Positions 1-8,498 of a DNA stretch of 64,000 nt are shown one piece after another. The notes beneath the pieces are model-generated. The model ran no database searches. It saw only the letters and a list, made by a program, of their open reading frames with translations, and was not told the origin of the DNA. Origin of the DNA: Gaiella sp. Its GTDB lineage: Bacteria; Actinomycetota; Thermoleophilia; Gaiellales; Gaiellaceae. The DNA lies in the NCBI GenBank assembly GCA_027493885.1, contig JAOSJZ010000001.1, positions 186,001-250,000 of the forward strand. Direction: 5' to 3'. The position numbers and the translations under genes are program-made. Within the stretch, counting starts at the first letter, position 1; the number at the start of each line of letters is the position of its first letter.

Positions 1-1
1 G

Positions 2-853
2 CTGCTCGACGCCGTCGCCGGCGCGATGCGCCAGCTCGCGGCGGCCGACCTCGGCCTCGTCCTCGTCGCCGGCGAGGTGGCGTTCGCGCCGGATCTCGCT
101 GCGGCCGGTGCCGTCGAGGTAGCCTCGCGCGCCGCCGCCGAGGCGGCCGCGGTGGGTCGCTTCGTCGAGAGCCACGACGAGCAGTGGGAGGCGGTCGCGG
201 CGCCGCTCGGTGCGCCCGACGCGCTCGCCGGTGCGGTCTGCGCGCTCCGGCGCGGGTGGCGGTTCGGACGACACGAGCGCGTGCTCGTCGCCCAGGCGGG
301 GCGGTTGCTCGGTCCGAGCATCAGTGCGCGCCGGACGCTCGAGGACGCGCTCGACCAGATCGCCGAGCTGTCGGAGCAGGCCCTGCGTGACGAGACGACG
401 GGGCTCCCGAACCGGAGGGCGCTGCTGCGGTGGCTCGAAGAGCTCGGCAAGGAGACGCCGCTGGCCGTGCTCCTCGTCGACTTCGACGGTCTGCGCGCGG
501 TGAACAACATCCTCGGCCACCAGGCGGGGGACGAGCTGATCAGGAACGTCGCGGCGGGCATCCGCGGGGCGACGAGAGAGGACGATCTCGTGGCGCGGCT
601 GCACGGCTCCGGCGGCGACGAGTTCATCGTGTGCTGCCCGGGGCTCGGGGAGGACGAGGCCGGCGTCCGCGCCGTCGAGCTCGAGCGCCACCTCGTGGAG
701 CTCCGCATGCCGCGGGCGCTCCGGCACCTCTACCGTGGAGCGTCGGTCGGCAGCACGGCGCGCGCTCCGGGCGAGGAGCCGACAGCGTTCATCGAGCGTG
801 CGGTCGGCGCGCTGCGGCGGCGAAAGGCTATCCGCCGGGACGAGCACGGCTGA
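2..853 (+). CDS. GGDEF diguanylate cyclase, 5' end outside the window
   Basis: The frame is open to the window edge, so the true start lies upstream and the ATG at 26 is probably internal. Roughly 110 residues resembling the end of a GAF-like sensor precede a helical linker and a GGDEF domain that opens with DETTGLPNRRAL. The GGDEF motif is intact (residues 196-200 counted from base 26), and REDD upstream fits the RxxD inhibitory site, so synthesis of c-di-GMP from two GTP with product inhibition is expected. Odd: where the family normally reads ARYGGDEF, this protein reads ARLHGSGGDEF, three residues longer beside the active site. The sensor assignment is weaker than the GGDEF call. Confidence 0.88.
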   Translation: MLDAVAGAMRQLAAADLGLVLVAGEVAFAPDLAAAGAVEVASRAAAEAAAVGRFVESHDEQWEAVAAPLGAPDALAGAVCALRRGWRFGRHERVLVAQAGRLLGPSISARRTLEDALDQIAELSEQALRDETTGLPNRRALLRWLEELGKETPLAVLLVDFDGLRAVNNILGHQAGDELIRNVAAGIRGATREDDLVARLHGSGGDEFIVCCPGLGEDEAGVRAVELERHLVELRMPRALRHLYRGASVGSTARAPGEEPTAFIERAVGALRRRKAIRRDEHG

Positions 854-935
854 CGCGCGGTTTCCGGCCGGCCGCGCGCACCGGTGCTACCGTCGTGGGC
901 AGCGGTCCGTACCTGTCGATCGAGGAGGCCACGTC

Positions 936-2260
936 ATGGCTGTCGAGGAGAGGACGCGCACGCGGCAGGGTGCCGAGACGGTGTTCGTCGACCGGTTCTG
1001 CGACGGCATCATCGGCCCGAGCACCGAGCAGCTAGGTCCGGTGCGGGACGGCGGGCACATCGTCGCCAACACGGCTCCCGGGTGCTGGGGGCCGATGATC
1101 ACACCGGCGATCAAGGGCGGGCACGAGGTGACCCTCCCCGTCGCCGTCGCGGGAGCCGAGATCGGAGATGCGGTCGCGATTCACATTCGCGACATCTCGG
1201 TCACGTCCGCCGCCACGGCGTCGGGCAACGACCGCTTCGTCGAAGGACGCTTCAACGGCGATCCCTACTGCGCCAAGGTCTGCGCCTCGTGCGGCGCCGA
1301 GGACGAGCCGACGGTGGTGGAGGGATCGGCCCGGACTCGGTGCGCTGCGCCGCCTGTGGCGAGCCCGCTGCGCCGTTCGCCTTCACGAACGGCTACACGA
1401 TCGCGTTCGACGACGACTGGGGAGTCGGGGTCACGGTGGGCCGGGAGCAGGCCGAGGCGTTCGCACAGGACGCGTACGCCACCGCCGCTCTGCCGGAGCA
1501 CTCGATCCAGAACCCGATCCTGCTCTTCGCCCCGCACGACCTCGTCGGGGTCGCGACACGGCTGCGGCCGTTCATGGGGCAGCTCGGCACGACCCCGGGC
1601 GTCGACCTGCCCGACTCCCACAACGCGGGTGACTTCGGGGCGTTCCTGCTCGGCGCGCCCCATGCGCGGGCCGTCACCGCGGAGGAGCTCTCCGAGCGCA
1701 CCGACGGGCACATGGACATCGATGCCGTCCGGGCCGGGGCGGTCGTGATCGCGCCGGTGAAGGTCTCCGGAGGCGGGATCTACATGGGCGACATGCACGC
1801 GATGCAGGGCGACGGCGAGATCGCCGGACACACGTGCGACGTGTCGGGCACCGTCACGCTGCAGGTCGAGGTGATCAAGGGCCTCGAGCTCGACGGCCCG
1901 ATCGTCCTACCGGTGGCGGACGACCTGCCGCTGCTCGCGCGGCCGCTCTCCGCCTCGGAGCGTCAGCGTGCCGCCGAGGTTGCGGCAAGCTGCGGCGTCG
2001 AGCTCGAGGATGCGCTCCCGATCTCGGTCGTGGGGAGCGGGCCGGACCCGACGAGTGCCGTCGAGAACGGCCTCACTCGCGCCGCGGCGCTGCTCGAGAT
2101 CTCGGTGCCCGAGGTCAAGAACCGGGCGACGATCACGGGCGCGATCGAGATCGGCCGCGCGCCCGGCGTGGTGCAGGTGACGTTCCTCGCTCCCGCGTCA
2201 CGGCTCGCGAGGCGCGGGCTCGAGCAGCTCGTCCGCTCGCACTACGGCATCCCCGCCTGA
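936..2260 (+). pseudogene. fmdA: Acetamidase/formamidase (FmdA/AmdA family), one-base frameshift
   Basis: This enzyme family hydrolyses formamide or acetamide to ammonia and the acid. The N-terminal part (from ATG 936, after GAGGAGG) carries GGHIVANTAPGCWGP, and the C-terminal part carries GGGIYMGDMHAMQGDGE, both family hallmarks. The two parts lie in different frames. They join cleanly if one G is restored in the GGG at 1322-1324, giving about 441 residues, a normal length. Two CxxC pairs (CASC and CAAC) flank the lesion and look like an inserted zinc-binding loop. The rest of the coding sequence is clean, which favours a recent indel or a sequencing error over old decay. No partner urea or amide transporter is adjacent. 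Confidence 0.85.
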
Positions 2261-2284
2261 GGGCATGTGTGCCGGTCGTGGGCG

Positions 2285-2536
2285 TCACCCGCCCGCGACC
2301 GGCACGAGCACGTCGATCTCGTCGCCGGCGGCGAGCGCGTGCTCCCGCGACACGATCGTCCCGCCGGCGACGACCGCGACGACGTCGGCGGCCCGCCCAT
2401 CCGCTTCGCCGTCGAGCGTGAGCACGGCGAGCAGGTCGGCGACGCAAGCGCCGGGCTCGAGCTCCACCGCGATCCGGTTTCCGAGTCGCGCCGCAAGCGG
2501 GCCGGAGAGCCGTACGGTGACGTGCATCCCGGGCAC
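2285..2536 (-). CDS. Ubiquitin-like sulfur carrier, ThiS/MoaD family
   Basis: This is an 83-residue beta-grasp protein. It opens with MHVTVRLSGPLAARLG, has the central GDEIDVLVPVAGG stretch, and ends in the diglycine that this family uses for adenylation and thiocarboxylate formation. Length and the C-terminal GG fit MoaD or ThiS. No moaE, thiG or thiF is nearby to decide whether it serves molybdopterin, thiamine or another thiolation pathway. It lies just downstream of the DUF302 gene on the same strand with a 21-base gap, in a block rich in sulfur-handling genes. Confidence 0.8.
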   Translation of the reverse strand: MPGMHVTVRLSGPLAARLGNRIAVELEPGACVADLLAVLTLDGEADGRAADVVAVVAGGTIVSREHALAAGDEIDVLVPVAGG

Positions 2537-2557
2537 ACGACGAGGGTACCGCGCCGG

Positions 2558-2968
2558 CTACGCCTCCCAGAGCTTCGCGACCGCCCGCTCCAGGCGGGCC
2601 CGGATCTCCGCCGCGACGGGGTCGAGCTCCTTGTTGCCGACGATGCCGAGCATCGCGACGGGATCGACGGCGGACACGTGGGTCTCGCCACCGTGCTCGT
2701 AGACGACGACGTTGCAGGGCAGGAGCGTGCCGAGCTCCGGCTCGAGCTGGAGGGCGCGGTGCGCGTAGGGCGGGTTGCACGCGCCGAGAATGAGGTACGG
2801 CTCCAGCTCCTCCCCGAGCTTCTCGCGCAGCGTCGCCTGGACGTCGATCTCGCTGAGGACGCCGAACCCCTCGTCCTTCAGGGTCTCGCGCACCCTCGCG
2901 ACCGCGTCGGCGAAGGGCAACGTCGTCGTGCCGTGGAGCGTGTAGGTGCGATCGGATGCCGTGACCAC
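2558..2968 (-). CDS. DUF302 family protein
   Basis: This 136-residue protein starts at a GTG (2968) preceded by a strong GAAGGAGGAT at 2974-2983. It carries the DUF302 signature: [23 protein letters not shown] at the start, [13 protein letters not shown] in the middle, and LPCNVVVYE followed by VSAVDP near the end. Function is not established for the family; the conserved Cys in GACNP and LPCN suggests redox or ligand binding. It is transcribed divergently from an ArsR-type regulator across a 59-base gap holding an inverted repeat, so repression by that regulator is likely. Confidence 0.88.
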   Translation of the reverse strand: MVTASDRTYTLHGTTTLPFADAVARVRETLKDEGFGVLSEIDVQATLREKLGEELEPYLILGACNPPYAHRALQLEPELGTLLPCNVVVYEHGGETHVSAVDPVAMLGIVGNKELDPVAAEIRARLERAVAKLWEA

Positions 2969-2988
2969 GGCAGATCCTCCTTCTTGAA

Positions 2989-3010
2989 TATTTGACCAAT
3001 GAGTAAAATA
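2989..3010. promoter_or_regulatory. Inverted repeat between DUF302 gene and arsR-type regulator
   Basis: TATTTGAC (2989-2996) and GTAAAATA (3003-3010) form an imperfect dyad with a 6-base spacer and one mismatch in 8. It sits in a short AT-rich gap between divergent start codons, where an ArsR-family dimer normally binds. Regulation of both flanking genes is inferred from position. Confidence 0.5.
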
Positions 3011-3027
3011 GATGCTAGCATGCCGGC

Positions 3028-3348
3028 ATGCCAGGTGTGCCGACGGCGATGCTCGACGAGGCGGCGGAGCGCTTCCGCCTTCTGTCCGACCCCACTCGAC
3101 TTCGCCTCCTGAACGAGCTCGACATCTCGGACGAGATCTCGGTCGGCGAGATCGCCGAACGGGCCGGCGTCGGCCTGTCGAACACGTCGAAGCACCTCCA
3201 CCAGCTCGAGCGCGCCGGCCTGGTTGCCAGGCGGCGCGTCGGGACGACCATCTTCTACCACGTCTCGGACCCGGTGATTCCGGAGCTCTGCGAGATCGTC
3301 TGCGCCTCTCTGCGTCGCCGGTACGCGACGCTTGCCGAGCAGGCGTGA
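3028..3348 (+). CDS. ArsR-family winged-helix transcriptional regulator
   Basis: A 106-residue winged HTH protein. [19 protein letters not shown] and [28 protein letters not shown] are the classic ArsR helix-turn-helix, followed by the wing [10 protein letters not shown]. No CxC metal site is present in helix 3; the only cysteines are in ELCEIVCAS near the C-terminus, so a thiol or persulfide switch or a different ligand is more likely than arsenite. It is divergent from the DUF302 gene and 33 bases upstream of an OsmC gene, suggesting control of a redox or sulfur-stress set. Confidence 0.9.
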   Translation: MPGVPTAMLDEAAERFRLLSDPTRLRLLNELDISDEISVGEIAERAGVGLSNTSKHLHQLERAGLVARRRVGTTIFYHVSDPVIPELCEIVCASLRRRYATLAEQA

Positions 3349-3381
3349 GCGTCGGCCGGGGACGACAGAACGGAGAGAGCA

Positions 3382-3825
3382 ATGCCGCGTGAGTTCCATT
3401 TCCCTGCGTCGGTCACCTGGGAGGGCGGACGGCGCACGTCCGCCCGCGTCGAGGGCAAGCAGGCGATCGCGATCGCCCCGCCGCCCGAGTTCCGCGGTAC
3501 CGACCCGGGCCTCTGGAGCCCGGAGGACTTCTTCACCGCCGCCGCCGCGTCGTGCCTAACGGTGACGATCACCGGGCTCGCCGAGCGGGCAGGGGTTCCG
3601 CTCCGCTCGCTCGAGGTGTCCGGCAACGGCGTCGTGGGCAAGCGGGAGGACGGCCATTTCGGCTTCGTCCGCGTCGAGCAGCGCGTCCGGCTCGCGACCG
3701 ACTCGGGCTTCGAGGAGCGGGCGCGCGAGCTCGTCGAGGAAGCGGAGCGAGGGTGCCTCGTCGCCGTCTCGCTCGACCTGCCGCTCCACACGGAGATCGA
3801 CATCGCGGTCGCGGCGCCCGCCTGA
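3382..3825 (+). CDS. OsmC/Ohr family peroxide-reducing protein
   Basis: A 147-residue OsmC-type protein. The peroxidatic cysteine is in [10 protein letters not shown] (Cys58) and the resolving cysteine in AERGCLVAV (Cys125), the pair the family uses to reduce organic hydroperoxides in the cytoplasm with a dithiol donor. The start at 3382 follows GGAGAG. The thioredoxin gene lies 42 bases downstream on the same strand and could be the electron donor; the ArsR-type gene upstream probably belongs to the same transcript. Confidence 0.9.
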   Translation: MPREFHFPASVTWEGGRRTSARVEGKQAIAIAPPPEFRGTDPGLWSPEDFFTAAAASCLTVTITGLAERAGVPLRSLEVSGNGVVGKREDGHFGFVRVEQRVRLATDSGFEERARELVEEAERGCLVAVSLDLPLHTEIDIAVAAPA

Positions 3826-3867
3826 GACCACGTCCACAACGAGACACACGAAGGAGTAGAGATAGCC

Positions 3868-4209
3868 ATGGACACCACCATCGAGACGTTCGAGCAGGAC
3901 GTCATCCAGCGCTCGCACGAGCGCCCGGTCGTCGTCGACTTCTGGGCGGCCTGGTGCGGGCCGTGCCGGACCCTCGGGCCTGCGATCGAGGAGGAGGCCG
4001 GCAAGCGAGAGGGCAAGCTCGATCTCGTCAAGGTCGACGTCGACGCCGAGCAGGAGCTCGCGGCGCGGTACGGCATCCAGAGCATCCCCACGGTCGCGGT
4101 GTTCCGCGACGGCGAGGTCGTCAACGGCTTCGTCGGTGCCTACCCGGCGGCGACGATCGGGAGGTTCTTCGACGAGCTCCTCGCGAAGGAGACCGCGGCG
4201 GCCGCTTGA
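3868..4209 (+). CDS. trxA: Thioredoxin
   Basis: A 113-residue protein with the active site WCGPC (Cys30, Cys33) after VVVDFWAAWC, and the cis-proline loop SIPTVAVF. It is a cytosolic dithiol-disulfide oxidoreductase of standard length. AAGGAG lies a suitable distance before the ATG. It directly follows the OsmC gene and faces the dihydrodipicolinate-synthase-like gene convergently, with 6 bases between stops. Confidence 0.95.
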   Translation: MDTTIETFEQDVIQRSHERPVVVDFWAAWCGPCRTLGPAIEEEAGKREGKLDLVKVDVDAEQELAARYGIQSIPTVAVFRDGEVVNGFVGAYPAATIGRFFDELLAKETAAAA

Positions 4210-4215
4210 CCGATC

Positions 4216-5151
4216 CTAGGCAGCCCGGAGCGCGGGCGAGCTCCAACCGTACTTCCGGTCGAGCTCGAGCTCGCGCACGACGCGCAGGCCATTTCGGAGC
4301 GCCTCTCCCTCGAGCGGGCGGAGCGGCCTGCGCAGCTCGCCGGCGGGCAGGCCTACCGCCCGCATCAGCGACTTGAGCGCCACCGGGTTGATCGCCGAGT
4401 AGGTGAAGTGCAGGAGCGGGAGGAGCTCGAGGTAGCCCTCCCGGAAGCTCACGGACACGTCGGGCTCCGTCCACGGGCGCGAGATCGCTGCGAGCTCGGC
4501 GGGCGCGATGTTGCCGGTCATGTTGGCCGTGCCGTCTCCGCCGAGGCTCATCGTGGGGACGACGAGGCCGAGGTTCGGGGAGTCGCAGCACATGACAGCC
4601 ACGTCGGGCCGGGCGCGCAGGACCTGCGCGACCTGGCCGACGCGGGCCGTCGACTCCTTGTGGACGACCACGTTCGGGTGGCGAAAGAGCCGCAGCAGCG
4701 CGTCGGCGCCGAGGTCGGTCTTCACGCGCGGCGGGTTGTTGTAGATCCCGAGCGGCAGCTCGACCGCCTCCGCTACCTCGAGGAAGTACGCCTCTATGTC
4801 CGCCTCCGAGCCGCAGACGTACGACGGCGCGGCGAGGATCGCGCCGTCGGCGCCGTTCGCCTGCACGAAGCGCACGTTCTCGATCGTGGAGCGCGTGTTG
4901 TTGCCGGTGGAGCCGTAGAAGAGCGGCATGTCGTTCGTCTTCATCGCGGCCGTGCGAACGACGATCTCCTCGCGCTCGGCCTGCGAGAGCATCGACACCT
5001 CGCCGGTCGAGCCCATGATCAGGACGGCGCTCGTCCCGTGCTCGCGCTGGAGCTCGAGCAGGGCACGGAACGCGCCGAAGTCCGGCCGGCCGCCGGCGTC
5101 GAACGGCGTGATCAGCGCGACGAACGAGCCTTCGAGACGCAGCGTCGGCAT
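4216..5151 (-). CDS. Dihydrodipicolinate synthase/N-acetylneuraminate lyase family aldolase
   Basis: A 311-residue class I aldolase-lyase. The motifs are GSTGE (normally GTTGE), the tyrosine motif YNNPPR and the Schiff-base lysine in VVHKEST, so a pyruvate-type enamine mechanism is intact. The family covers DapA, KDG aldolase and related 2-keto-acid lyases. The Thr-to-Ser change in the first motif and the absence of other lysine genes argue against certain assignment to dapA. No clear operon partner is present. Confidence 0.85.
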   Translation of the reverse strand: MPTLRLEGSFVALITPFDAGGRPDFGAFRALLELQREHGTSAVLIMGSTGEVSMLSQAEREEIVVRTAAMKTNDMPLFYGSTGNNTRSTIENVRFVQANGADGAILAAPSYVCGSEADIEAYFLEVAEAVELPLGIYNNPPRVKTDLGADALLRLFRHPNVVVHKESTARVGQVAQVLRARPDVAVMCCDSPNLGLVVPTMSLGGDGTANMTGNIAPAELAAISRPWTEPDVSVSFREGYLELLPLLHFTYSAINPVALKSLMRAVGLPAGELRRPLRPLEGEALRNGLRVVRELELDRKYGWSSPALRAA

Positions 5152-5211
5152 GGTACGGGCGAGCGTAGCGCGCCGGGCCGGCCGCTGCGGCCCGGCACGG
5201 CACGCCCGGTC

Positions 5212-5730
5212 TCACGTGAAGACGATCTCGCCGCCCGCCGCGAGCTCGTAGAACTCGCCGACCGTCAGCACGCCGGTCACCTGGGGGACGAAGTCCTCAC
5301 CTCGCAGGCCGAACATGTCCACCGTCGCCTGGCAGCCGTAGATGCCCGCGCCCGAGTCGGCGATCAGCTCGACGAACTCCGGCACCGGCGGGATGTCGAG
5401 CTTCTCCATCTTTCGCGCCATCATCTTCGTCGCGAGCCACGACATGCCCGGGATCGCCCCGAGGATCGTGGGCAGGTGCATGCCGGGGTTCCCGACCGTC
5501 GCCACCTTGATGTGCGCCTGGCGCTTGCGCGTGATCGCGTCCAGCCCGAAGAAGGTGAAGAAGACGTTCGTCTCGATCCCTTCCATGCGGGCGCCGTTGG
5601 CCATGATCAGGCCGGGGTAGACGCCCTCGAGCGAGCCCTTCGAGATCACGATCGAGACCTTCTCGATCGTCCTCGGCTGCTTCGCAGCCGAACGGTTCAG
5701 CTCGGAGAGGTCGTGCTCGGTGATGGTCAT
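5212..5730 (-). CDS. DsrE/DsrF-like sulfurtransferase family protein
   Basis: A 172-residue protein starting at ATG 5730 after GAGGAGGAGA. It has the DsrE2-type features KVSIVISKGSLEGVYPGLIMAN near the N-terminus, NVFFTFFGL in the middle, and the cysteine in AGIYGCQATVDMFGL near residue 130. Members bind or pass on sulfane sulfur and often sit beside DsrC/TusE and sulfide oxidases. Here it is the last gene of an SQR-DsrC-DsrE cluster, 10 bases downstream of the dsrC-like gene, so sulfane-sulfur relay at the membrane is inferred. Confidence 0.85.
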   Translation of the reverse strand: MTITEHDLSELNRSAAKQPRTIEKVSIVISKGSLEGVYPGLIMANGARMEGIETNVFFTFFGLDAITRKRQAHIKVATVGNPGMHLPTILGAIPGMSWLATKMMARKMEKLDIPPVPEFVELIADSGAGIYGCQATVDMFGLRGEDFVPQVTGVLTVGEFYELAAGGEIVFT

Positions 5731-5740
5731 CGTCTCCTCC

Positions 5741-6057
5741 TCAGATGCAGCCTCGGGGCTTCGGGATGCCGCCGATCTTGGCCGCGAGCTTTGCGGGGCC
5801 CTTCGGAAAGAGCGCGTAGAATCCTTGATCGGCACGCCCGACTGCTTGCCGAGCGTGCGGATCGACGGCGCCTGCCCCGTGTCGAGATAGGTGGTGCGCA
5901 TGTAGTTCACGACCTGCCAGTGGCGCGGCGTCAGCTCGGGGATGCCGCTCTCGCGAGCGATCGCCGCTGCGAGCTCCTCGCTCCACTGCGCCGGGTCGGT
6001 GAGGAACCCCTCGGCATCGACGTCGACGGTCGTGCCGGCCAGGGTGGCTTCGGTCAT
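5741..6057 (-). pseudogene. DsrC/TusE-like sulfur relay protein, one-base frameshift
   Basis: The N-terminal half (from ATG 6057) has DAEGFLTDPAQW and TPRHWQVVNYMR, and the C-terminal half has YALFPKGPAKLAAKIGGIPKP ending GCI. That is the complete DsrC/TusE fold with its conserved penultimate cysteine. The halves are out of register by one base near 5821-5822; restoring it gives about 105 residues. DsrC carries sulfur on its C-terminal arm and works with DsrE-type proteins, which matches the downstream neighbour. The second cysteine of true DsrC, 10 residues before the last, is not present (that region reads AAKIGG), so it is closer to TusE-like proteins. Confidence 0.82.
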
Positions 6058-6072
6058 CTTCGACTCCTCTCG

Positions 6073-7326
6073 TCAGGCGCCCGCCGCGGCCGGGGAGCGC
6101 TTGCCGTGCATCTGCATCTGTGCCGAGATCCCGGGGATCTCGCGGCCGGGCAGGAGCAGGTGCCAGTAGAGCGACTGGAAGGCGAGCTTCGCCATGTGGT
6201 TGAGGCGCGATTCCCGGAGCAGGGGCAGGGGCCCGAGCGACGACGGATACCGGCCCGGCAGCGGCTCGACCTCGTAGTTGAAGTCGATCAGCAGCGCCTT
6301 GTGGAAGCCGGTCTCCACGAAGCAGTTGGCATGCCCGTCGAAGCCCGCCTCGAGCGGCTGGCCGGCGAGGAACCGCCGGACGTTCCCGGTCAGCACGTCC
6401 GCCTCGAAATGCGTCACGGAGCCCGCCTTCGAGGTCGGGACGTTGGTCGCGTCGCCGATCGCGAACACGTTCGGCGCCGCCTTCGACCGCAGGGTGTGCA
6501 GGTCGGTGGGGACGAAGCCCAGGTCGTCGCCGAGCCCGGGAGAGCGGTCGACGAACTCGGCGCCGCCGTGCAGCGGGACCGTGACCAGCAGGTCGAAGGA
6601 GACCTCGCGGTCGTCGTAGCTGACGAGCCTGCCGCCGCTGCCGTCCACCTCGCCCGTTGCGAAGTCGCTCACGAGCTCGATGTTCTTTCGCTGCAACAGC
6701 CCCGCGAGGTGCTCGGCCGCGATCGGCTTGGTGAACGCGGCGTCGAGCGGGGTCACGAAGGTCAGCTGCACGTCGTCCCGCACGCCGCAGTCGTGGAAGT
6801 ACCAGTCGGCGAGGAATGCGAACTCGAGCGGCGCGACCGGGCACTTGATGGGCAGGTCGATGCAGTTGACGACGACGCGTCCCGCGTCGAAGCCGCGGAG
6901 CGCCTCGGCCAGCCCGGCGGCCCCGTCGAGCGTGTAGAAGGTGAACACCTTCTCGCGCCAGCCGGGCCCCGTGAGGCCCTCGGTCTCCTCCGGCTGGAGC
7001 CGGCTTCCGGTGGCGACGACCAGGACGTCGTAGGGAAGGGTCGCGCCGTTCGCGAGCTGCACGGTCGAGGCGCCGAGGTCGACGCGATCGACCTCCGTGC
7101 GATGAAAGTCGACTCCGTCCCGCAGTTGCCGGCGTCGCGACCGGACGATGTCCTCGGCGGCGGTGAGCCCGAACGGGACGAAGAGCAGGCCCGGCTGGTA
7201 GACGTGGCGGTCGTCGCGGTCGACGACGGCGATCTCCGCCTCCTCGGCCGTAAACGTGCGCCGGAGCCGGTTCGCCGTCATCGTGCCGCCGGTCCCGCCG
7301 CCGAGAATCACGATCCGCTTGCCCAT
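6073..7326 (-). CDS. sqr: Sulfide:quinone oxidoreductase-type flavoprotein
   Basis: A 417-residue FAD enzyme. The Rossmann motif ILGGGTGGT is at the N-terminus, VVATGSRL and VFAIGDATN are the FAD-contact motifs, and cysteines in IKCPVAPLEFAF and ANCFVETG fit the redox pair of SQR-like proteins. A C-terminal hydrophobic stretch around FQSLYWHLLLP fits membrane association. The expected reaction is sulfide to sulfane sulfur with electrons to the quinone pool. It is the first gene of a three-gene minus-strand unit; the DsrC-like gene starts 15 bases downstream. Confidence 0.88.
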   Translation of the reverse strand: MGKRIVILGGGTGGTMTANRLRRTFTAEEAEIAVVDRDDRHVYQPGLLFVPFGLTAAEDIVRSRRRQLRDGVDFHRTEVDRVDLGASTVQLANGATLPYDVLVVATGSRLQPEETEGLTGPGWREKVFTFYTLDGAAGLAEALRGFDAGRVVVNCIDLPIKCPVAPLEFAFLADWYFHDCGVRDDVQLTFVTPLDAAFTKPIAAEHLAGLLQRKNIELVSDFATGEVDGSGGRLVSYDDREVSFDLLVTVPLHGGAEFVDRSPGLGDDLGFVPTDLHTLRSKAAPNVFAIGDATNVPTSKAGSVTHFEADVLTGNVRRFLAGQPLEAGFDGHANCFVETGFHKALLIDFNYEVEPLPGRYPSSLGPLPLLRESRLNHMAKLAFQSLYWHLLLPGREIPGISAQMQMHGKRSPAAAGA

Positions 7327-7480
7327 CGCTCGTCACCTCCCGGGTGGACGTCGTCCACCCGAGCGTGCCGACCGCCCCCCGGCGCCGCATCCGGGAAGGG
7401 CGCAGTCCGTCTCCGTAGCATCTACGCAGGCCCGCTCCCGGCCCTCGCGTGCGCCCGACGGCGCCGCCGTCCCGATCCCG

Positions 7481-7909
7481 CTACACGGCGGCGACGGTGA
7501 ACGTCGTGTCGACGGCGTCCTGCCGGCCCGGGACCCAGAGGCTGACGCGGAACGTGCCGGGGCCGACGTAGCCGATCGTCGTCTCTGCCGCCGCCGAGCT
7601 CGCCGTCGCGATCTGCGCCGCGTTCCCGGGGAAACGGACCTCGTAGACACCCACCTCGACACGGCGTGCCTGCGGCGCGGCGCCGGCGCAGTTGAACCGC
7701 GCCCCGAACAGCGCCTTCGCGTTCGTGAACTGGTCGGGGAAGTTCGCGATGCCCTTGGTGGGGTCGCCGTTGACGGCGACGAACGCACGCACCGCGCCGG
7801 GCTGGCAGCGCGCCTGCGGCTTGACGGCCTCGTTGACCGCGATTGCGGAGCCGCCGAGCGCGAAGAAGAGCGCCGCGCCGGCGAGGACGGTGGACGGGGT
7901 GACGCGCAT
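7481..7909 (-). CDS. Secreted hypothetical protein
   Basis: A 142-residue protein that I cannot assign. The start at ATG 7909 follows CGGAGGT. A signal peptide or N-terminal anchor is clear (MRVTPSTVLAGAALFFALGG). The mature part has two cysteines (ARCQPG and FNCAG) and ends in beta-rich sequence (GPGTFRVSLWVPG). This layout is common in small exported proteins of Thermoleophilia-like actinobacteria. The 154-base gap downstream to the SQR gene start shows nothing recognisable. Confidence 0.7.
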   Translation of the reverse strand: MRVTPSTVLAGAALFFALGGSAIAVNEAVKPQARCQPGAVRAFVAVNGDPTKGIANFPDQFTNAKALFGARFNCAGAAPQARRVEVGVYEVRFPGNAAQIATASSAAAETTIGYVGPGTFRVSLWVPGRQDAVDTTFTVAAV

Positions 7910-7971
7910 GCCGGGAACCTCCGTTGCGGGGTGACGACGCGCGTATCCTCCCGCCCGGATCGGACGGCAGG

Positions 7972-8493
7972 TCAGCCGCCCCCGTCGACGACGACGTGCG
8001 CGCACGCGAGGGGGTCGTCGCGCTCGACGTAGCGGTCCTCCATCGGCATCCAGCGCTCGACCCAGGTGGCCCGCGCCGCCTCGCCGTCGCGCGCGACGCC
8101 ACGGGCGAGCCGCGTCTCGTACGGCGCCTCGACCCAGACCCGGACGTCGTACGCGTCGCGGAACAGGCGATGGAGCGCGCAGACGCCCTCCACGACGACG
8201 ATCCCGGCCGGCTCGACCGTCCGCTCGCCGCGGGCGTGGCCCGCCGCCCAGTCCCAGGATGCGAAGCGCGCCGCCCGGCCGTCGAGGAGCGGTTGGAAAA
8301 CCTCGGCCCGCAGGCGTGCGAGGTCGAACCCCTCGCCGTCCCAGAACTCGTCCGTACCGACGACGTGCGCGTCCGGGATCAGCGCCGCGAGCGTCGACTT
8401 GCCCGATCCGCCGCGCCCCCCGATCCCCACGAAGGTGAAGGGGCGCGCCGGGCGGGCGGCGTCGATCAGCTCGAGAACGCGATGCGCGTCCAC
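7972..8493 (-). CDS. Uridine-kinase-like P-loop nucleotide kinase
   Basis: A 173-residue kinase starting at GTG 8493, five bases after the carboxyltransferase stop. The Walker A motif GGRGGSGKST is preceded by PFTFVGIGG; VVGTDEFW and GIVVVEGVCAL are typical of the uridine kinase/phosphoribulokinase family, and YETRLARGVARDG is a lid-like segment. The substrate cannot be read from sequence. It is probably co-transcribed with the acyl-CoA carboxylase genes, although no functional link is known. Confidence 0.8.
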   Translation of the reverse strand: MDAHRVLELIDAARPARPFTFVGIGGRGGSGKSTLAALIPDAHVVGTDEFWDGEGFDLARLRAEVFQPLLDGRAARFASWDWAAGHARGERTVEPAGIVVVEGVCALHRLFRDAYDVRVWVEAPYETRLARGVARDGEAARATWVERWMPMEDRYVERDDPLACAHVVVDGGG

Positions 8494-8498
8494 CGGTG

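Noticed and set aside
4216-5151. Calling this gene dapA
   Set aside because: The catalytic lysine and tyrosine are present, but GSTGE replaces GTTGE and no lysine-pathway neighbour exists, so only the family is assigned.
4408-7500. A 1030-codon open frame on the plus strand
   Set aside because: It is antisense to the DapA-like, DsrE, DsrC and SQR genes, all of which have clear motifs on the minus strand. Its Arg/Asp/His-rich product is typical of the antisense of G+C-rich codons.
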